Source of the DNA: Pirellulales bacterium
Lineage (GTDB): Bacteria > Planctomycetota > Planctomycetia > Pirellulales > Lacipirellulaceae
DNA: 64,000 bases
Reading direction: 5' to 3'
Assembly (NCBI GenBank): GCA_022448265.1
Contig: JAKVCC010000009.1
Location: forward strand, 21,137-85,136
The notes under the pieces were generated by a model. That model was not told where the DNA came from, made no database searches, and saw only the letters and a list, made by a program, of their open reading frames with translations. A program made the translations under genes and the position numbers. Shown here piece after piece: positions 25,978 to 35,088 of the stretch. Numbering within the stretch: the first letter of the stretch is position 1; every line of letters starts with the position of its first letter.

Positions 25978-27372
25978 ATGCGTTATGAGTCATCTCTTAA
26001 TCGCCGCGGTTTTCTGCGGTGGTCCGCTGCTTCGGTGGCCATTGGTCCGACGTTCCAATCATTTGCCGCCCGGATCGCGCGGGCCGATCTCAACGCGCTG
26101 CGGTCGCCCGGCTATGGTCCCTTGAAGCCGGCAATCGACGCATCCACGGGCCTCAAGTTAATCCAGCTTCCAGAAGGATTTCGCTACATGTCATTTGGCT
26201 GGACCGGTGATTCCCAATTCGACGGGACGCCAACGCCGAGCGATCATGACGGCATGGCGGTCACGCACGACCAGGACGGACTGGTCACGATGAGTCGCAA
26301 TCACGAGATCGCTGTGCTGGGCTCGCCGCCGACCAAGCCGGCGATTACCTATGATCGGCGTGCCCTGGGTGGCTGCACCAACCTGATGTTCGATACCAAC
26401 GCGGGGAAATGGGTCAAAAGTTGGACAGCTATCGCCGGCACTGTGCGGAACTGCGCGGGTGGTGCAACGCCTTGGGGTACTTGGCTTACCTGTGAGGAGA
26501 CTACGCTTGGTCCGGGTGACCGAGATAACGGTCAGCTATTTGACTACGGCGAAACCCATGGCTGGATTTTTGAAGTTCCTGCCCGAGGAGACGCTGATCC
26601 CAAACCTCTAAAATCGATGGGCCGCATGTGGCACGAGGCGGTGGTGATCGATCCCATATCGGGCATTGCCTACGAAACAGAAGACCGCGAGGATGCCGGG
26701 TTCTACCGGTTTTTGCCTCATACACCGTCCAAGTTGGCCGAGGGTGGGCGTCTGCAAATGCTCCGGGCCAAAGGCAAATCGGTGCTGAAGAAAGGGCTGC
26801 GGGTGGGCGCCGTGTTCGATGTCGACTGGGTCGATATTGAAGACCCCCTGCGTGCAGATTCCCCTTCGACAAAGGACCGGCAAGGTGTTTATGACCAGGG
26901 TCGCGCGGCCGGAGGTTCAACTTTTGCGAGGCTGGAAGGGACCTGCTACGGACACGGTAAAATTTACGTTACGGCGACCGCAGGTGGAGATGCCGAGCGG
27001 GGCCAGGTTTGGGAGTTTGATCCCTATAGGCAAACACTCACGCTAATCTTTGAGTCGCCGGGGGAGAGCGTCCTCGACATGCCCGACAATATGTGTAGTA
27101 GTCCTCGCGGCGGCATCTTGTTGTGCGAAGATGGCAATTCGACTCCGCAGCGACTCCAGGGCCTCACCGAGGACGGCCGGCTATTTACATTCGCGGCCAA
27201 CAATATCGACTTTTCGAACGTGTCCTACAAGAAATTCGAGAAAAAGGATTTCCGGTCAGCAGAATGGTGCGGGGCAACCTTTAGCAACAGTGGAAAGTGG
27301 TTGTTCGTCAATATTCAGCGCCCCGGGGTTACATTTGCGATCACGGGCCCATGGCAGGATGGGCTGGTATGA
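25978..27372 (+). CDS. PhoX-family (DUF839) phosphatase-like protein with Tat signal
   Basis: ATG at 25978 (GGAGAGG 10 nt upstream) gives 464 residues. The N-terminus MRYESSLNRRGFLRWSAASV has a twin-arginine motif (NRRGFLR), so it should be exported folded. The body shows the DUF839/PhoX pattern: ALGGCTNLMFD, CAGGATPWGTWLTCEET, MWHEAVVIDPISGIAYETED with a following GFYRFLP, then DNMCSSPRGGILLCEDGN near the C-terminus. PhoX enzymes are calcium/iron-dependent alkaline phosphatases, and the acidic and Cys positions in these motifs agree with this. It is shorter than the well-studied PhoX proteins. It is monocistronic, and copy 2 of the double-hairpin motif follows 70 bp after the stop. Confidence 0.82.
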   Translation: MRYESSLNRRGFLRWSAASVAIGPTFQSFAARIARADLNALRSPGYGPLKPAIDASTGLKLIQLPEGFRYMSFGWTGDSQFDGTPTPSDHDGMAVTHDQDGLVTMSRNHEIAVLGSPPTKPAITYDRRALGGCTNLMFDTNAGKWVKSWTAIAGTVRNCAGGATPWGTWLTCEETTLGPGDRDNGQLFDYGETHGWIFEVPARGDADPKPLKSMGRMWHEAVVIDPISGIAYETEDREDAGFYRFLPHTPSKLAEGGRLQMLRAKGKSVLKKGLRVGAVFDVDWVDIEDPLRADSPSTKDRQGVYDQGRAAGGSTFARLEGTCYGHGKIYVTATAGGDAERGQVWEFDPYRQTLTLIFESPGESVLDMPDNMCSSPRGGILLCEDGNSTPQRLQGLTEDGRLFTFAANNIDFSNVSYKKFEKKDFRSAEWCGATFSNSGKWLFVNIQRPGVTFAITGPWQDGLV

Positions 27373-27440
27373 CTTTGGCAGCCAAGTTCGCAGGAAAGGG
27401 GAATTACTTCCGATTACCGATCATTGCACATCTGGGCGCG

Positions 27441-27487
27441 TGATGCGCAGCATGATAGCTACAATGGGCCGTCACATTCGGTGTGAT
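27441..27487 (+). repeat. Copy 2 of the intergenic double-hairpin motif
   Basis: This copy aligns gaplessly with 2917-2960 (34 of 44 bases). The first palindrome is TGATGC-GCA-GCATGA with one mismatch. The second is a perfect TCACA-TTCGG-TGTGA hairpin (27472-27486). The linker CTACAAT is identical in both copies. It lies between convergent PhoX and DUF1559 genes, so it could serve as a terminator here, although no T-tract follows. Confidence 0.45.
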
Positions 27488-28018
27488 GGTCGGCTTATTA
27501 ATCATTGCTTGGAAAAAATCCGACGACGACGATTCTCGGATTCGTAACGGATTTGGCGCGGCGCATATTGGTGTTGTGCGCAGAGCAAGACTTTCGAGTT
27601 TGCCAGGGATGCGCGTATTACCGACGTTTTAGAGTCGCCGAGATACTTGTTCTTGGTCGGCATGTTGTCATGCAGTTGGCGCAAATTTGCCAACATGGTT
27701 TCGTGACTACTGTGACGGGCCGAGAGGATTGCGGGATCGGTTGGCGGCCCGTTTGGCAATGACGCAGAAGCAGTATTTGCGGGAACGTTGTTGTTTGAGG
27801 TAGCGGAATCTTTGCACGATTTCGATCAACCTGAAAGAAGCAGGCAAAAAATCGCCAGTAGTGCGGCCGCGTTGAACTGTCGATCCACCTCGCGTCCTCA
27901 AAACAACATTCACAGCTACCGATGTGCTGCCATCCGCACTCAGTCTATCTAAGCGGTGTAGCTAAATTGTGTAGCGCATTCACAAGGGACCGGCGCCTTG
28001 GGATTTTTTCGAGCACCC
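27488..28018. other. Intergenic region between convergent genes
   Basis: Open frames of 60-85 codons occur on the minus strand (for example 27502-27759) but have no ribosome binding site or recognisable domain. They could be remnants of a decayed gene. I cannot support a gene here. Confidence 0.35.
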
Positions 28019-29188
28019 TTAGCCTTCCGATTCTCCATCGCCGCGCGCGCCAAGCCGCTGATAAGTTGTGTAGTCGATGTTGTCTTGCAGGAAATGGATC
28101 GACCCGTCGCAGTAGACGAAGTTGACTCCCCCTGGGTGGAGAGACTTGAACCCCATCGAGGTCTGAAAAGAATATTGCCAGTTGTGGCAGTTGTATTTTA
28201 CCCCTCTGGGCAAATCCATTGCTTCAACTTCTTCCGGATCGGTCAGGAAATTAAGCGGCGCCGTCGTGGCAAACCACAGGCCTTCTGACCTGGTCCATCC
28301 GTGGACCCAGTTGAAGAGAGACGCCGAGGGGCGAATTTCTCCCATCATGATTGTGTTGGAAGTGCCATCCTCGATTTCACGAAGGCTTGCCGACCAGGCA
28401 GAGCGGGAGAATACCCCCGAGATGGTGGCTGGGTCTGCACAGTCGCTGCGCACATTGCCTTGGCCTGATTGGTTATGACAAAGCGACGGTTTGTGGGTGA
28501 CATTGAACCAGTCTTCGCCCGGGAAATATCTGTTTTCACCGTAGTAGCCGCCCGTGTAACCCACGATGGTTCGTATGTCGCACCTTGTCATGCCCATGAG
28601 TTGGGCGCCGATCGAGCCCGCATAACTGGTAGTGGCCACCGGGCCGTCCCATCGGATGTCAGACTTCCACACACCAATATGGCCGTTGTCCGACTCGACC
28701 ACCCCCGTTTTGGGGTCGCTAGGGCAGGTGAGGGCGGGCACCGACAGTTGTTGCAGGGGCACGTCCTGTACGATCTGATCGGCGGGAACCAGCGGGGCCT
28801 TGGGATCCAGATCAAGCTGACCATACAGATTGGCCGCCTCCAGGTAGGGTGTCACCATGACAAGATGGGAGGCGAGTTCGCGCCGTGCAAGTCGATCGCC
28901 CTGGGTATAAATAAACTGCTCGTTTTTGGAAAATTGTCCCTTCGCACTTTCGTGATTGAGCTGTGCCAGACCCAGTTGCCGAAGGTTATTGGTGCACTGG
29001 GTCCGCCGGGCCGCCTCGCGGGCAGCTTGTACTGCCGGCAGCAGCAACGCGACGAGGACGCCGATGATGGCAATTACCACTAGCAATTCCACTAAGGTGA
29101 AACCGCCACGAATAACACGATGGTATCCCCGTACATTCCGGCTTGTTGTCATATGGGATTTCACCAATGTCGCAAAAGGCATGAGCAT
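28019..29188 (-). CDS. DUF1559 prepilin-like protein
   Basis: ATG at 29186-29188 follows GGGAGGC and gives 389 residues. A canonical prepilin motif RGGFTLVELLVVIAIIGVLV, with Gly at -1 and Glu at +5, is followed by VQAAREAARRTQCTNNLRQL, the hallmark of the DUF1559 family that is greatly expanded in planctomycetes. The C-terminus carries HPGGVNFVYCDGSIHFL, the H-X9-DG motif of the family. These proteins are thought to form surface pseudopilin-like structures; their function is not established. Unlike the four prepilins of the 12.9-17.8 kb locus, it keeps the normal Gly at the cleavage site. It is a single gene, divergent from the URO-D gene. Confidence 0.92.
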   Translation of the reverse strand: MLMPFATLVKSHMTTSRNVRGYHRVIRGGFTLVELLVVIAIIGVLVALLLPAVQAAREAARRTQCTNNLRQLGLAQLNHESAKGQFSKNEQFIYTQGDRLARRELASHLVMVTPYLEAANLYGQLDLDPKAPLVPADQIVQDVPLQQLSVPALTCPSDPKTGVVESDNGHIGVWKSDIRWDGPVATTSYAGSIGAQLMGMTRCDIRTIVGYTGGYYGENRYFPGEDWFNVTHKPSLCHNQSGQGNVRSDCADPATISGVFSRSAWSASLREIEDGTSNTIMMGEIRPSASLFNWVHGWTRSEGLWFATTAPLNFLTDPEEVEAMDLPRGVKYNCHNWQYSFQTSMGFKSLHPGGVNFVYCDGSIHFLQDNIDYTTYQRLGARGDGESEG

Positions 29189-29330
29189 AAACAGCCTCCC
29201 TCGCTGATTCTGAAAAAATCTAGAGTTTGCCAAAAAATCTGACAATCCAGAAATAATTACTAGGCTATCGGTTAGTAGATAGATCTCAAAGAAGCCGGAA
29301 AAAGCAGGCTAGTATTTGGTTGTGCTTCTC

Positions 29331-29346
29331 GTTTATTGTAAACAAT
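29331..29346. promoter_or_regulatory. Candidate operator between DUF1559 and URO-D genes
   Basis: GTTTA-TTG-TAAAC overlaps ATTGT-AA-ACAAT to give GTTTATTGTAAACAAT. Symmetric TGTAAACA-type words are typical of LacI/ROK operators. It lies 165 bp before the URO-D start and 143 bp before the DUF1559 start. This is inferred from symmetry only. Confidence 0.3.
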
Positions 29347-29510
29347 CGCCCGGGTGTCGCAAGAATAAAAGGGCCCTTGGTGTAGCCAAAATCTTTCAAG
29401 CCGAGAAGTGTTTTAAGTTCATGGGCGTTCGCCGATCGGCACCTTGCGATATCAGGTGTTGGCGGTAGCGGATTAGTTGTGTTTAGATTGTTTTAAGGAA
29501 AGGAAATTAC

Positions 29511-30857
29511 ATGCCTACGTCGCGCGAGCGTGTTTTGGCAGCTCTTAGGCATGAGGAAACCGACCGCATTCCCATCGACTTGGGCTCCCACGCGTCGAGT
29601 ACGATTGCAGTGCTGGCGTACATGAAACTTCGCGCTGAGCTCGACCTGGCCCAGGATGAATTGCCGAAGATGTACAACACTTGGGGGCAATATTGCGACG
29701 TTCAAGACGAAATATTGGATCATCTTGGCTGTGACGTGATACCTCTTCATCGAGCTGTCTCCTCGTTTTCGATCTATAACGACGGAGAGTGGAAGGAGCG
29801 GACGCTTGTCGACGGGAGTCAGTGCCTGGTGCCGGCTGATTTCACTCCGGTCCAAGATGGTGAGGGAGATTGGCAATGGTTTGAAGACGATAAGATGATC
29901 GCAAAAATGCCAGGCGAGGGCCTTCACGGTTTTACACTCTTTTGGTCGCCTATGCAGGGAGAACCCACGAGAGAAAAAATCGACAGCTTGTTAGCAAGCG
30001 AAGGCAACAATTTTATCAGCCGCATCAAGACGTCCGACCGTGAGGTGAAATACCTAAAAGCGGAAGCTGCGCGACTGCGCAAAACGAATAACACGCGAGC
30101 CGTTCTGTTTCAGCATGGCGGGACCATCCTGGAAAATGCCCAAGGGATCTTCGGTTGGGATGAAATCTTTGTCCGCTGTATTACCGACCCCGATCTAGTC
30201 CATTATTTTTTGACGGCGCTGACAGAGATTCATTTGGATACGTTGAAACGCACCCTCGACGCCACTGGCGATGTGGTCGATGTTATCCAGTTTGGCGACG
30301 ATCTCGGTATGCAATCGGCCCTGCTAATGGATCCCGAAATGTATCGGGAAATGTTTCTGCCCTACCATAGGAAGATGTTTACTTTTGTCCGCGAAAACTA
30401 TCCGCATGTTCATGTCATGCTGCACTGCGACGGGGCTGTTTTCGAGTTGCTGCCGGACATGATTGAAGCGGGCATGCAGATCTTTAACCCGCTGCAGTCA
30501 GACTGTGCGGGTATGGATCCTGCTCGTATTAAGCAGGTATTCGGTGACAGGATAACCGTGTGGGGTGCCGGCAGTGACACGCACGGCACACTCGTGCGCG
30601 GCACACCCGGCCAGATTCGAGAGGACGTGCGGCGGCGAGTCCAGGTGCTTGCACCTGGCGGAGGGTTTGTGTTCAATCAAATACACAACGTTCTGGGCGA
30701 CATCCCTCCGGAAAACGTGATGGCCATGATCCATGCGGCTCACGAGTTCGGTCAGTATCCAATCCAAATGGAAGCGCCGCTGGAAGAACTTGAAAAGAAA
30801 TATGCCCGTTACTGGGAGGAGCCATGGAAGACGCTGCAAGAAGAAGGGATTGAGTAG
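29511..30857 (+). CDS. Uroporphyrinogen decarboxylase (URO-D) family protein, probably a methyltransferase-type member
   Basis: This is a 448-residue protein; the start is supported by AAGGAAAGG just upstream. It opens MPTSRERVLAALRHEETDRI (PIDLG), the common opening of URO-D-like proteins. The C-terminal half shows a TIM-barrel pattern: DVVDVIQFGDDLGMQSALLM, HVHVMLHCDGAVFELLPDMI, IFNPLQSDCAGMDPARIKQV, with GAGSDTHG and GGFVFNQIHNVLGDIPPENV near the end. True HemE is about 350 residues with other active-site motifs. Members like this, near sugar or small-molecule catabolic genes, are thought to be corrinoid/MtaA-like methyltransferases or of unknown function. His and Cys in MLHCDG could bind zinc, as in MtaA-type enzymes. 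It is followed by the DUF4037-PHP pair after 190 bp. Confidence 0.82.
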   Translation: MPTSRERVLAALRHEETDRIPIDLGSHASSTIAVLAYMKLRAELDLAQDELPKMYNTWGQYCDVQDEILDHLGCDVIPLHRAVSSFSIYNDGEWKERTLVDGSQCLVPADFTPVQDGEGDWQWFEDDKMIAKMPGEGLHGFTLFWSPMQGEPTREKIDSLLASEGNNFISRIKTSDREVKYLKAEAARLRKTNNTRAVLFQHGGTILENAQGIFGWDEIFVRCITDPDLVHYFLTALTEIHLDTLKRTLDATGDVVDVIQFGDDLGMQSALLMDPEMYREMFLPYHRKMFTFVRENYPHVHVMLHCDGAVFELLPDMIEAGMQIFNPLQSDCAGMDPARIKQVFGDRITVWGAGSDTHGTLVRGTPGQIREDVRRRVQVLAPGGGFVFNQIHNVLGDIPPENVMAMIHAAHEFGQYPIQMEAPLEELEKKYARYWEEPWKTLQEEGIE

Positions 30858-30886
30858 GGCGGCCAACCGGGCGGCCAACCGGGCGG
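30857..30886 (+). repeat. 12-bp tandem repeat, 2.5 copies
   Basis: GGGCGGCCAACC is repeated twice perfectly (30857-30868 and 30869-30880) and followed by GGGCGG. It starts at the last base of the URO-D stop codon. The unit can fold with the following GGCGGTT region but no T-tract makes it a standard terminator. Confidence 0.5.
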
Positions 30887-31048
30887 TTTGAGCGATCGTT
30901 TTGAGCCTATGTCAACACGCTCAGGAATAAGTACCTAGGGCTTGCAATCTCAGGCTGTGCTCCTCGCGGCGGCGCCCTAGCCTTGGAGGCGAAACCCCTT
31001 TGGCGTAATGGAACACGGAACCAATACCCCTTTCCTTTCGAAAAAAAA

Positions 31049-32074
31049 ATGACATCGGGGCTAACCATCAGCCAGGACTTCATTCGGCAAATCCTGCTTC
31101 CGCTATTAAGACAGGAAATGCCAGATGTTTTCGATCGATTGGCCGTGGCCGTGGTGGGCACGGGCTCCGATGTGCTTGGGCTCGATGACGCGATTAGCCG
31201 AGACCACCATTGGGGCCCACGTGCCACTGTGATGTATGTGCGGGCGGATTCCCAGCAGGTCAGGCCCGCGCTGCAGGCGACGCTCAAAAAAGTTCCAGCG
31301 AAGTACGAGGGCTTTGACGTTCGGTTTGATGTCGGCAATCTCACGGGCGTATGCTGCTCGGAAGTGGAGAGTTTTTTCGGCCGTTTTCTGGGCACTGAAG
31401 ACTTACCGGTGCGGGATCTTGATTGGCTGAATCTCTGCGAAGTGGAACTGTTTCACGTTACCGCCGGCACAATTGTTTACGATGGCGCGGGAGAACTGAC
31501 GCGGCGATGCGACCAATTAGCGTATTACCCGGAGAACGTGTGGAAAAAGCGGATCGCAGACTGGTGTATGTATGTGACCGGACGGGACGCGCCGTACAAT
31601 CTGCATCGTGTTTCTCGAAGGCAAGACGATTTGACCTGCGCCATCTATTTCGGATTGTGCCTCAAACGGCTGATGGAACTTTGTTTCGCCCTCAACGGGC
31701 AATACGCACCGTATACTAAATGGCTAAACAGATTGTTTCGCAAATTACCCAAATATGCCGACAAGCTGGCGCCTCTAATTGACCAAGCGGTTGCGGATTC
31801 GGCTTGGGACAAGAGAGTCGAGATTCTTATCGAAGCGAATTATGTGATTGCTGAGGCCATCAGCGACTTGCAGCTTGCGGACCAGCCCCGTCGTCGAGAG
31901 TTTGATGACGGCCTTACCGATCTTACGCTTTATGACTCTGCTAGGCAGATCTACGAAGGGCTTCCAGCCGAGTTGTTGGGGCCTAGCTTCAATTCCCTCG
32001 AGCTGTGGGAACGGGTGGCACGTGAAGTGCTTTTTGATGCGAACGATTATCTGAAAAATACCGATGACAACTAA
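31049..32074 (+). CDS. DUF4037 nucleotidyltransferase-like protein
   Basis: ATG at 31049 gives 341 residues; a frame extending upstream to 30983 has no better start. Near the N-terminus (residues 37-58) is GTGSDVLGLDDAISRDHH followed by WGPR, the signature of DUF4037. It resembles the GS-x(n)-D-x-D motif of nucleotidyltransferases, with Asp residues as possible metal ligands. The rest is mostly helical (VWKKRIADWCMYV, LTCAIYFGLCLKRLMELCFA). The biochemical activity of the family is not established to my knowledge. Its end overlaps the PHP gene by 11 nt, so the two are translationally coupled and probably act on the same substrate. Confidence 0.75.
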   Translation: MTSGLTISQDFIRQILLPLLRQEMPDVFDRLAVAVVGTGSDVLGLDDAISRDHHWGPRATVMYVRADSQQVRPALQATLKKVPAKYEGFDVRFDVGNLTGVCCSEVESFFGRFLGTEDLPVRDLDWLNLCEVELFHVTAGTIVYDGAGELTRRCDQLAYYPENVWKKRIADWCMYVTGRDAPYNLHRVSRRQDDLTCAIYFGLCLKRLMELCFALNGQYAPYTKWLNRLFRKLPKYADKLAPLIDQAVADSAWDKRVEILIEANYVIAEAISDLQLADQPRRREFDDGLTDLTLYDSARQIYEGLPAELLGPSFNSLELWERVAREVLFDANDYLKNTDDN

Positions 32075-33347
32075 GATCGAACAAGCCACCCGTGCGCTTC
32101 ATCAAGGCAGTCCAGCAAGTGCCGATCGCCTGCTGACACGGCAGGAGCGGGCGGCCTTTGAGTCGCGGGATGGCAAGGCACTCAAGGTGATCTGGCCTGT
32201 TCTTGCCAGAGCGCGAGCCGAACGCCGAGAGCGCGCGGCGACGGGTCGCATCGACCTCCATACGCATACGACCGCATCCGATGGGGAAATGAACGTCGAG
32301 GAACTGTTGTGCGACCACTTTGTACGCGGGCAGATACTCATCGATGATCACAACATTATCGATTCGCTGTCCGCAGCCCGTCGTCTTGTTTGCGACAGGG
32401 ATTTGGAACTCGACGTGTTTCTCGGAGTTGAAGTTATCTCAACGCACCAGCGCCGCGCGTTTGAGTTTCATGCGATTGCGCCGACGCTCAGCGAGGATTT
32501 TGTTGCGGTTTGCCTTCAGCACCGTAAGAAGTGGGATCGCGCTTGCGAACTGTTCCTGAACGAGCTGGCGAAGCGGAATGACTTGTTTCAGGACCCGGCC
32601 TGGCTGCAGATCATTGACGATTTTTCCATCGGCGGTCCCCTGACGCCAGTCCTCGATCGCTATCAGCAGGTGCGGGAGAAAATCACCCGCGATTCGTCGG
32701 CGTTTGACACGTTTCTCACGAATAACCAAACCTTCGACATGGGCAACCTTTGGCAGGCTTGGGGCCTGGGACGCGAAGGGGATCCCCCCATGCTGAGCCA
32801 CCGGTTCTTTGCTTCCATGCGCTGTTACGCGATGAACGCGTACAGAGAGGAGTTGGGAAACTGGTTTGACTACGAGATGCTCGCCGGGCACTTTCGCCAG
32901 GTGGGCTGTTTTATCAGCCACAATCATCCCAATTATTGGGACGACGATTTTGTCGGGGAACTACCCTACGATCTGCAAACTGAATGGATTCGAGATTGGG
33001 CCCGACGCGGCGTAATCGACGCGCTGGAAGTATGGAGTCCTCCTTTTGCATCGAAGCGCGTGCCGCACTACTGGCATCGGATCTGCCAGGAGTTGCAACT
33101 TATTCCTATGGCGGGCACTGATTGCCATAGTGGCCGCGAACAGGAGTTCGGCGGTCCGGTCGAAAACCATCCCGAAATACCGCCGATGATCTATGCGAGG
33201 CTGGCCGCGCCGGCAATAGCAAATGCAATGGGCGAGGTGGAGATTTGGTCCGCGCTCGGCGCCTGGAGGAATGTGCTGGAGATCGATTACGCTAACGCGC
33301 ATGCCCTTTCCGAGTGCTGTCGCCTCGTTGGTTCTCTGGAGTTGTAA
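32064..33347 (+). CDS. PHP-domain metal-dependent hydrolase
   Basis: This is a 427-residue protein. PHP motifs are in order: RIDLHTHTTASDGEMNVEEL (HxH near residues 66-68), DDHNIIDS at 94-101, then FLGVEVIST, FISHNHPNYW, and GTDCHSG near the C-terminus. These His/Asp/Glu residues bind the metal cluster in PHP phosphoesterases. A long helical insertion (about residues 150-290) separates the early and late motifs and is larger than in simple PHP proteins. It starts inside the end of the DUF4037 gene without its own good ribosome binding site, which supports coupled translation. The substrate is unknown; removal of a phosphate or nucleotide group is possible but inferred from the neighbour. Confidence 0.8.
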   Translation: MTTKIEQATRALHQGSPASADRLLTRQERAAFESRDGKALKVIWPVLARARAERRERAATGRIDLHTHTTASDGEMNVEELLCDHFVRGQILIDDHNIIDSLSAARRLVCDRDLELDVFLGVEVISTHQRRAFEFHAIAPTLSEDFVAVCLQHRKKWDRACELFLNELAKRNDLFQDPAWLQIIDDFSIGGPLTPVLDRYQQVREKITRDSSAFDTFLTNNQTFDMGNLWQAWGLGREGDPPMLSHRFFASMRCYAMNAYREELGNWFDYEMLAGHFRQVGCFISHNHPNYWDDDFVGELPYDLQTEWIRDWARRGVIDALEVWSPPFASKRVPHYWHRICQELQLIPMAGTDCHSGREQEFGGPVENHPEIPPMIYARLAAPAIANAMGEVEIWSALGAWRNVLEIDYANAHALSECCRLVGSLEL

Positions 33348-33377
33348 TTCTGATCATCTCAGGCCGGCCGTGCTACT

Positions 33378-34700
33378 TCATTCCCTTAAGACCAAGTGTT
33401 CGATTTCTTCCAGGGTTTTGCCTTTGGTTTCCACAAGACACTTCCAGAAAAAGAAAAAACTGCAGAGTGTCGCCATTGCATAAAACAGAAATATGCGGCC
33501 AACACCGTACTGCTCTTTTAGTATCGGAAAAAGGAAGGACGTCAACGCATTGGCGACCCAAAGTGAGAAACAGCTGACCGCCGTGGCGCGCGCGCGTATC
33601 TGATTGGGAAACATCTCAGAAAGGATGACCCAGATTACGACGCCCTGGGTCGTGCAGAAAAACGTCACAAATGCCAGCATGCAACCAAGAAGGTAGTATC
33701 CTTTTATTTCGTTCATGGTTCCGTAGGCGAACAGACTCAGGCATACGGGCATTGCTATGCCACCCACCATCAGCAGCGTCTTCCTGCCAAGCTTGTCAAT
33801 GAGAGCCATTCCTAGCAGAGTAAATACAAGGTTTGTCGCGCCTACGGCAAACTGCTGTAGAAGAGCCGATTCTTCCGCGAAACCTGCAGATTTGAAGATC
33901 ATGGGTCCGTAGTACATGATCACATTAATACCGGTAAGCTGGTTGAAAATACCCACTAACATTCCTATGACTACGAGCCCCCAATAAGGTCGGCGGAAAA
34001 GTCCCACTCCTTTTGATTGCTCCTGGTGTTGAAGCGACTCTTGGATGTCGGCCAGAACTGTATCAACGCCCTTCCCGGAATTAACCAACCTGATGACTTT
34101 GCGCGCCTCTTCGACTCGTCCGACTTCAACAAGCCATCGCGGACTTGGAGTCGTCATGAACAGCAAAACAAAATAACAAGCTGCAGGAATAGCTTCTGCC
34201 CAATACATGTATCTCCATGCATTGTCACCCAGACTTGCCAGCAGATAGTTGGAAAAGAAAGCAACAAGTATGCCAGTGACGATGGCAAGCTGTGCGGTTG
34301 ATACCAGGCGGCCGCGCAGTTTTGCCGGCGATATCTCAGCGATATACATCGGCGCCATTACCGAAGCAGCGCCTACCGCTACGCCCCCAATGATCCTGGC
34401 GATAATAAAACCGTTATAGGTTTGGGCCGCACCGGTCCATATCGCGGATATAAAGAACAGCGCGGCGCTAGCAAAAAGCATCTTCCGCCTGCCGTATATG
34501 CCGCCAGGCTTACCTACGCCTAGTGCGCCGATAATGCAACCGACCAGTGCGGAGCTTACTGCCCAACCGAGCATCGCGTCGGTCATTCTGAAATAGGTTG
34601 TGATGCTTTCAGTCGTGCCTGAAACAACAGCCGTATCGAACCCGAACAGTAATCCGCCTATAGCCGCTATAAAAGCAAAGAGAAACAGTTTTGCGTTCAT
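33378..34700 (-). CDS. Sugar-porter family MFS transporter
   Basis: This is a 440-residue protein with 12 predicted membrane helices. Diagnostic sugar-porter motifs are GGLLFGFDTAVVSG in helix 1, GGIYGRRK between helices 2 and 3, PMYIAEISPAKLRGRLVS in the first half, FNQLTGINVIMYYGPMIF in helix 7, DKLGRKTLL between helices 8 and 9, and VETKGKTLEEIEH at the C-terminus. It probably imports a sugar or polyol by proton symport; which one cannot be read from sequence. It is convergent with the PHP gene (30-bp gap). It may serve the same catabolic unit as the URO-D/DUF4037/PHP genes, but this is inference. Confidence 0.9.
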   Translation of the reverse strand: MNAKLFLFAFIAAIGGLLFGFDTAVVSGTTESITTYFRMTDAMLGWAVSSALVGCIIGALGVGKPGGIYGRRKMLFASAALFFISAIWTGAAQTYNGFIIARIIGGVAVGAASVMAPMYIAEISPAKLRGRLVSTAQLAIVTGILVAFFSNYLLASLGDNAWRYMYWAEAIPAACYFVLLFMTTPSPRWLVEVGRVEEARKVIRLVNSGKGVDTVLADIQESLQHQEQSKGVGLFRRPYWGLVVIGMLVGIFNQLTGINVIMYYGPMIFKSAGFAEESALLQQFAVGATNLVFTLLGMALIDKLGRKTLLMVGGIAMPVCLSLFAYGTMNEIKGYYLLGCMLAFVTFFCTTQGVVIWVILSEMFPNQIRARATAVSCFSLWVANALTSFLFPILKEQYGVGRIFLFYAMATLCSFFFFWKCLVETKGKTLEEIEHLVLRE

Positions 34701-34716
34701 TGGTTGTCGGCTATTG

Positions 34717-34905
34717 CTAACCGTTCTCAGCGCAGATTGGCGACGCTTTCAGGGCGGTCGCAAACGCCTCGCCCTTGCCTAGCCATTTTCGAGCTATGGA
34801 GCGAATGTCTTCTAGGTCAGCGGGGTCGTCGTCAACACCGATGAGCGAGTAGTACACTCCACGTTCTGCTTCACAGTTGGTCAATGCCCAAATGTCTATG
34901 GCAGC
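34717..34905 (-). pseudogene. C-terminal fragment of an unidentified gene
   Basis: The minus strand is open from 34905 and ends in a TAG at 34717-34719. It reads ALTNCEAERGVYYSLIGVDD and then PADLEDIRSIARKWLGKGEAF, which is protein-like with good codon choice. There is an in-frame TAG just before it (34906-34908) and no ATG; the only start is a TTG at 34884. It sits 16 bp ahead of the MFS gene on the same strand. It looks like the 3' end of a decayed gene. I do not recognise the family. Confidence 0.35.
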
Positions 34906-35088
34906 CTATCGACTTCAAGGGCTTGCGAATCTGTGTGCTGCCTTGAGCAACCGGTAGAATTTTGAGTTTAAGCGGTCAGGATTTCAGGATGTTGTTGGTT
35001 CTTGGCCTGCTGGCTTATGGGTAACGGCTCCGCTCGCTTTCAGCGGCACAGACCTGCTCAGGTAGTGGGGTCGCTAGACGACGCCCCG

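Noticed and set aside
27502-27759. 85-codon minus-strand frame between PhoX and DUF1559 genes
   Set aside because: No ribosome binding site, no domain, and another frame of similar length overlaps it; recorded only as a possible remnant.
29511-30857. Calling the URO-D family gene hemE
   Set aside because: Length (448) and motifs fit the methyltransferase-like branch better than true uroporphyrinogen decarboxylase.
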